The notes under the pieces: generated by a model
What the model saw: the letters and a program-made list of their open reading frames with translations, nothing else
What the model was told of the DNA's origin: nothing
Databases searched by the model: none
Assembly (NCBI RefSeq): GCF_021390395.1
Contig: NZ_JAJUWT010000017.1
Coordinates: 124,001-188,000, forward strand
Direction of reading: 5' to 3'
Source: Saccharothrix sp. S26
GTDB lineage: Bacteria; Actinomycetota; Actinomycetes; Mycobacteriales; Pseudonocardiaceae
DNA: 64,000 nucleotides
Program-made: the position numbers and the translations under genes
Part shown: piece by piece, positions 61,247-64,000 of the stretch
Layout: every line of letters begins with the position of its first letter
Position numbering within the stretch: position 1 is the first letter of the stretch

Positions 61247-61923
61247 ACGCGCACTTCGACGTGCTGGCGCGGCACTACCAGCGGTATGCCGAGATCACCG
61301 ACGTGCTGTACCGGCCGTGGCTGCGGGCCGCACTGCCCGCGCGCGGCGGTCGCGCGCTCGACCTGGGGTGCGGCTCGGGCCGGTACAGCGGCCTGCTGGC
61401 CGATCGGTACGACTCCGTGCTGGCGGTGGACGCCGCCGCGCGGGAGATCGCCATCGCGCGGGCGGAACGCGCCCGGCCGAACATCGACTACCAGGCGCGC
61501 GACCTGTTCGACGTGACGGCGCGGCGGGACGGCCGGTTCGACCTGGTGCTCGCGGTCAACACCCTGTTCGCGGTCGGCGACTACCCGCGCGTGCTCGCGC
61601 ACGTCCGCGACCTGATCGGCCCCGGTGGCCGCCTGGTGGCCATCGAGGTGGTCAACCCACCCGGCCGGAGCCGCTGGTGGCACCGCGCGCAGGCGTTCCG
61701 GGTCGCCGCGATGATGGCCACCCGCCACCGCTCCCTGCCGGTGGCCGCCGACGTGCTGCGGCTGCGCCTGCACCCGGTGTGGCTCGACCACGTCACCCGC
61801 AACAGGCCGCCGTCGCGCCGCGAGTGCCACGCGCAGTACCGCGAGGCGTTCCCGGGCGTCCGCACGGACGACACCATGGACCGCTACCTGTGCGGCATCA
61901 CCTGGACCGCGCCGGCGGCCTGA
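61243..61923 (+). CDS. SAM-dependent methyltransferase
   Basis: The GTG at 61243 overlaps the binding-protein stop and gives 226 residues. A class I Rossmann methyltransferase is shown by LDLGCGSGRYSG (SAM-binding motif I), VLAVDAAAREIAIA, and FDLVLAVNTLFAVGDYPRV. The C-terminal part is helical and basic. Coupling to a transporter suggests the substrate is the imported compound or its product. No closer function can be read. Confidence 0.85.
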   Translation: MNAHFDVLARHYQRYAEITDVLYRPWLRAALPARGGRALDLGCGSGRYSGLLADRYDSVLAVDAAAREIAIARAERARPNIDYQARDLFDVTARRDGRFDLVLAVNTLFAVGDYPRVLAHVRDLIGPGGRLVAIEVVNPPGRSRWWHRAQAFRVAAMMATRHRSLPVAADVLRLRLHPVWLDHVTRNRPPSRRECHAQYREAFPGVRTDDTMDRYLCGITWTAPAA

Positions 61924-62258
61924 AGCGCGTGTCATCGGTGACGGTGGGTTGATCGTCTCGGTCCCGCCGACGCCTCGGTTTCCGGCGCGTAAGCGCGGTG
62001 TTCCGCAGAACTGCGGAAATTGGTCGCAATTCGAGGGCGGGAACCCGAGGATCCCTCCGACAATGGAACGTGAATGGCGCGGCCATCACCCTCTTGGCCG
62101 CGCCTTTGGACCGCATGGAGCAGCGCGGACACCGCTGGCGGCCGGCTGCGCCGAAGGCGGGCTAAATGGTCGAAACAGCTCCTTTCCCGATGTGCCGTAA
62201 CTAAGCTCCGGTCCTCGCCGATGCACGCGGTACATGATCCGGAACGGCAGGGGGACAC
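61924..62258 (+). other. Intergenic region upstream of the GlnX-GlnH locus
   Basis: No gene. It contains the palindrome at 62001-62018 and should hold the promoter of the GlnX-like gene. Confidence 0.5.
62001..62018. promoter_or_regulatory. Palindrome upstream of the GlnX-like gene
   Basis: TTCCGCAG-AA-CTGCGGAA is a perfect 8-bp inverted repeat with a 2-base spacer about 240 bases before the GlnX-like start. It looks like a dimeric repressor site; a short terminator hairpin for the methyltransferase gene is the alternative. Confidence 0.45.
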
Positions 62259-63584
62259 GTGGCCTTGACGACGCGCGATGTGCGGTCGGGGAAACCGCCG
62301 ATCGCGCGCTCACGATTGATTCCGCTCCGCTTGGCATTCCGCCGCCCGCCCGGTCCGATGACCGCGCTCGCCGCCGTGCTGGCGCTGCTGTGCCTGGTCT
62401 CCGGCCTGGTCGGGGCGTTGGACGTGCAGCACCGCCGCGCCGCGCTGGACGACGTGCTGCTGCGGGGCGGGCCGCTGACCGGGGCCGCGCTGGAGAGCTA
62501 CCAGTCGATCTCCGACGCGAACGCGACGGCGGCGGGCGCGTTCCTGGCCGGTGACGTCGACCCGCCGCAGCTGCGGGACCGCTACCGCACCAACATCGCC
62601 GAAGCCTCGGCCGCGCTCGGCACCGCCGCCTCCGGCGCTCCCGACGGCGAGAGCGCCGAGGCGATCACCCGGATCACCACGCACCTCCCGGTCTACACCG
62701 GGATCATCGAGACCGCGCGCACGCTCAACCGACAGGGCCTGCCGCAGGGGGCGTCGTACCTCAGGGAAGCCTCCGCGCTGGCGCACACGATCATGCTCCC
62801 GGCGGCGGAGGAGCTGCTGCGGCAGGAGAACGCGCGGTTGGCCGCCGCCCAGGACGAGGCGGCGGCGGTGGACTGGGTCGCGCTCGGTGCGGGGCTGCTC
62901 GCGCTGGCGGCGCTCATCGCCGCGCAGGTCCACCTGGCGCGCGGCACGCGGCGGATCTTCAACCGGGGGCTGCTCGCCACGACCGCGTGCGTGCTGGCCG
63001 CCGTCACGTGGCTGGCCGTCGCGTCGATCTCCGCGGTCGCCCACAGCGCGACGGCCAGGGAGGGCACGGCGCAGGTCGAGGCGTTCGCCAACGCGCGGGT
63101 CATGGCGTTGCAGGCCCGTGCCGACGAGTCGCTGTCGCTGGTCTCCCGGGGCAGCGGACGTCCGTACGAGCTCGCGTTCGCCGACAAGGCCGGCAAGCTC
63201 AACGGCGATCAAGGGCTGTTCGCGGTCGCCGAGAACGCGGCGACGGGTGACCGGACGCGGCCCGCGGTGGACCAGGCCGTCCAGGCGTGGCGGCAGTGGC
63301 AGGACAACCACCGCGACCTGCGCGGCGCGGACGACAGCGGCGACTACAACCTCGCCGTGCGGTTGGCGACCGGCGCCGACCCGAAGGGCACGGCCGAGCC
63401 GTCGACCGTGGTCGACCAGGAGCTCGCCACCGCGATCGGGCTGGCCACCGAGCGGTTCGAGGCGGAGTCCCGGCTGGCGCGTGACGCGATGGCCAACGGC
63501 GAGCTGGTCGTCGGGGTGCTCATGGGGCTGGCCGCGCTGGCCGTCGGGTTCGGCTACGCGCCGAGGATCAGGGAGTTCCGATGA
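62259..63584 (+). CDS. GlnX-like transmembrane sensor protein
   Basis: The 441-residue protein (GTG start) has four hydrophobic segments at about 34-56, 205-226, 238-262 and 410-430. They enclose two mostly helical extracytoplasmic domains, the layout expected of mycobacterial GlnX. In mycobacteria GlnX senses the amino-acid-loaded lipoprotein GlnH and signals to the kinase PknG. The ATGA overlap with a GlnH-like lipoprotein gene supports the call. Primary sequence gives little else. Confidence 0.75.
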   Translation: MALTTRDVRSGKPPIARSRLIPLRLAFRRPPGPMTALAAVLALLCLVSGLVGALDVQHRRAALDDVLLRGGPLTGAALESYQSISDANATAAGAFLAGDVDPPQLRDRYRTNIAEASAALGTAASGAPDGESAEAITRITTHLPVYTGIIETARTLNRQGLPQGASYLREASALAHTIMLPAAEELLRQENARLAAAQDEAAAVDWVALGAGLLALAALIAAQVHLARGTRRIFNRGLLATTACVLAAVTWLAVASISAVAHSATAREGTAQVEAFANARVMALQARADESLSLVSRGSGRPYELAFADKAGKLNGDQGLFAVAENAATGDRTRPAVDQAVQAWRQWQDNHRDLRGADDSGDYNLAVRLATGADPKGTAEPSTVVDQELATAIGLATERFEAESRLARDAMANGELVVGVLMGLAALAVGFGYAPRIREFR

Positions 63585-64000
63585 GGTGGATGGCGTTGGT
63601 CGCCCTGCTCGCCGTCGCCGGGTGCGCCGCACCGGAAGCGGCGCCGCCGAGGCCGCGGTTCTCCGTGCCGACGCCCGCTCCGATCGGGGTGTCGGACCCC
63701 GCGCCGATCCCGGCGGACCGCGAGAACGACTGCCAGTCCGAGCTGAGCTTCCGGCCGGACGGCCCGCTGCCGCCACCCGGCGCACCACCGGCGGGCTCGA
63801 CCATGGCCGAGATCGGCAAGCGCGACCTCGTCGTCGGCGTCGGGTCGAACGCCTTCCTGCTGGGCTACCGCGACTCGCGCGACGGCCGGATGCGCGGCTT
63901 CGAGACGGCCATCGTCGAGGAGGTCGCCTACGCGATCTTCGGCGGTGACCGCGCCCGGATCGCCGACCGCATCCAGTACCGCTCGCTCAACGCCGACGAG
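63581..64000 (+). CDS. GlnH-like extracellular solute-binding lipoprotein, 3' end missing
   Basis: The ATG at 63581 overlaps the GlnX-like stop, and the frame runs off the window after 140 codons. LLAVAGCAAPE is a lipobox with Cys15. A Pro-rich linker follows, then RDLVVGVGSNAFLLGYRD and MRGFETAIVEEVAYAIFGGD, the start of a bacterial extracellular solute-binding family 3 domain for polar amino acids. In the GlnX-GlnH-PknG system this protein binds aspartate or glutamate. A PknG gene would be expected just beyond the window. Confidence 0.82.
   Translation, partial: MRWMALVALLAVAGCAAPEAAPPRPRFSVPTPAPIGVSDPAPIPADRENDCQSELSFRPDGPLPPPGAPPAGSTMAEIGKRDLVVGVGSNAFLLGYRDSRDGRMRGFETAIVEEVAYAIFGGDRARIADRIQYRSLNADE

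Noticed and set aside
1-64000. CRISPR arrays, tRNA genes, insertion sequences or prophage
   Set aside because: I saw no regularly spaced repeats, tRNA-like cloverleafs, transposases or integrases on either strand. Very short or degenerate elements could be missed by eye.

Overview
The window is very GC-rich DNA with GTG starts, 4-base ATGA/GTGA gene overlaps, an RsbW/STAS stress cascade, many LuxR regulators and a GlnX-GlnH gene pair. This points to a chromosomal segment of a filamentous actinomycete. A Pseudonocardiaceae-type host (Saccharothrix/Lentzea/Actinosynnema-like) is my inference from gene content, not a measured result. I found no tRNA, rRNA, CRISPR array or insertion sequence.

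Layout. 0-3 kb: the 3' part of an MprF-type lysyl-phosphatidylglycerol synthase, then a secreted GH5 cellulase with a LacI-type operator. 3-9.4 kb: a partner-switching block (three STAS proteins, an RsbW-like kinase and a giant histidine kinase/PP2C/anti-sigma-kinase fusion). 9.6-16.7 kb: housekeeping and orphan genes (Sua5/TsaC, beta-carbonic anhydrase, LuxR regulator, secreted discoidin-domain protein, DUF4291 protein, two membrane proteins). 17.1-21.0 kb: an operon of a GT1 glycosyltransferase, a two-subunit Rieske dioxygenase, a carboxymuconolactone decarboxylase-like protein and a Cys-rich protein. 21-24.6 kb: a flavoprotein, a CPBP protease and a NarL-type two-component pair. 24.7-29.4 kb: an unusual papain-like candidate enzyme, a pectin-degrading pair, a decayed haloperoxidase-like pseudogene and a secreted phospholipase A2. 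56.6-64 kb: a PIG-L deacetylase, an NMT1/THI5-like ABC transporter with a methyltransferase, and the start of a GlnX-GlnH locus.

The most interesting part is 29.5-55.4 kb, which reads as one lipid-biosynthesis locus. On the minus strand are an AarF/UbiB kinase, a PhaR-like regulator and a phasin-like coiled-coil protein. On the plus strand are a WS/DGAT acyltransferase, a ketoreductase, an AT-ACP protein and an 1853-residue synthase. I read that synthase as FabL-type enoyl reductase - ketosynthase - chain-length-factor-like domain - ketoreductase - dehydratase. An acyl-CoA-oxidase-like flavoprotein, a small LuxR regulator and an alpha/beta hydrolase follow. Converging on this is a tight eight-gene minus-strand operon: aldehyde dehydrogenase, acyl-CoA dehydrogenase, class III aminotransferase, SRPBCC protein, two members of one unrecognised protein family flanking a beta-propeller protein and an MMPL exporter. 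A second LuxR gene lies upstream of that operon. Each LuxR gene is preceded by its own perfect palindrome with a 3-bp spacer.

Working hypothesis (inference): a PUFA-synthase-like iterative machine builds a long acyl chain. The chain is desaturated, or reduced to an aldehyde and aminated, acylated by WS/DGAT and exported by MMPL. The domain order with a fused FabL-type reductase and a separate AT-ACP does not match the PUFA or enediyne synthase layouts I know.
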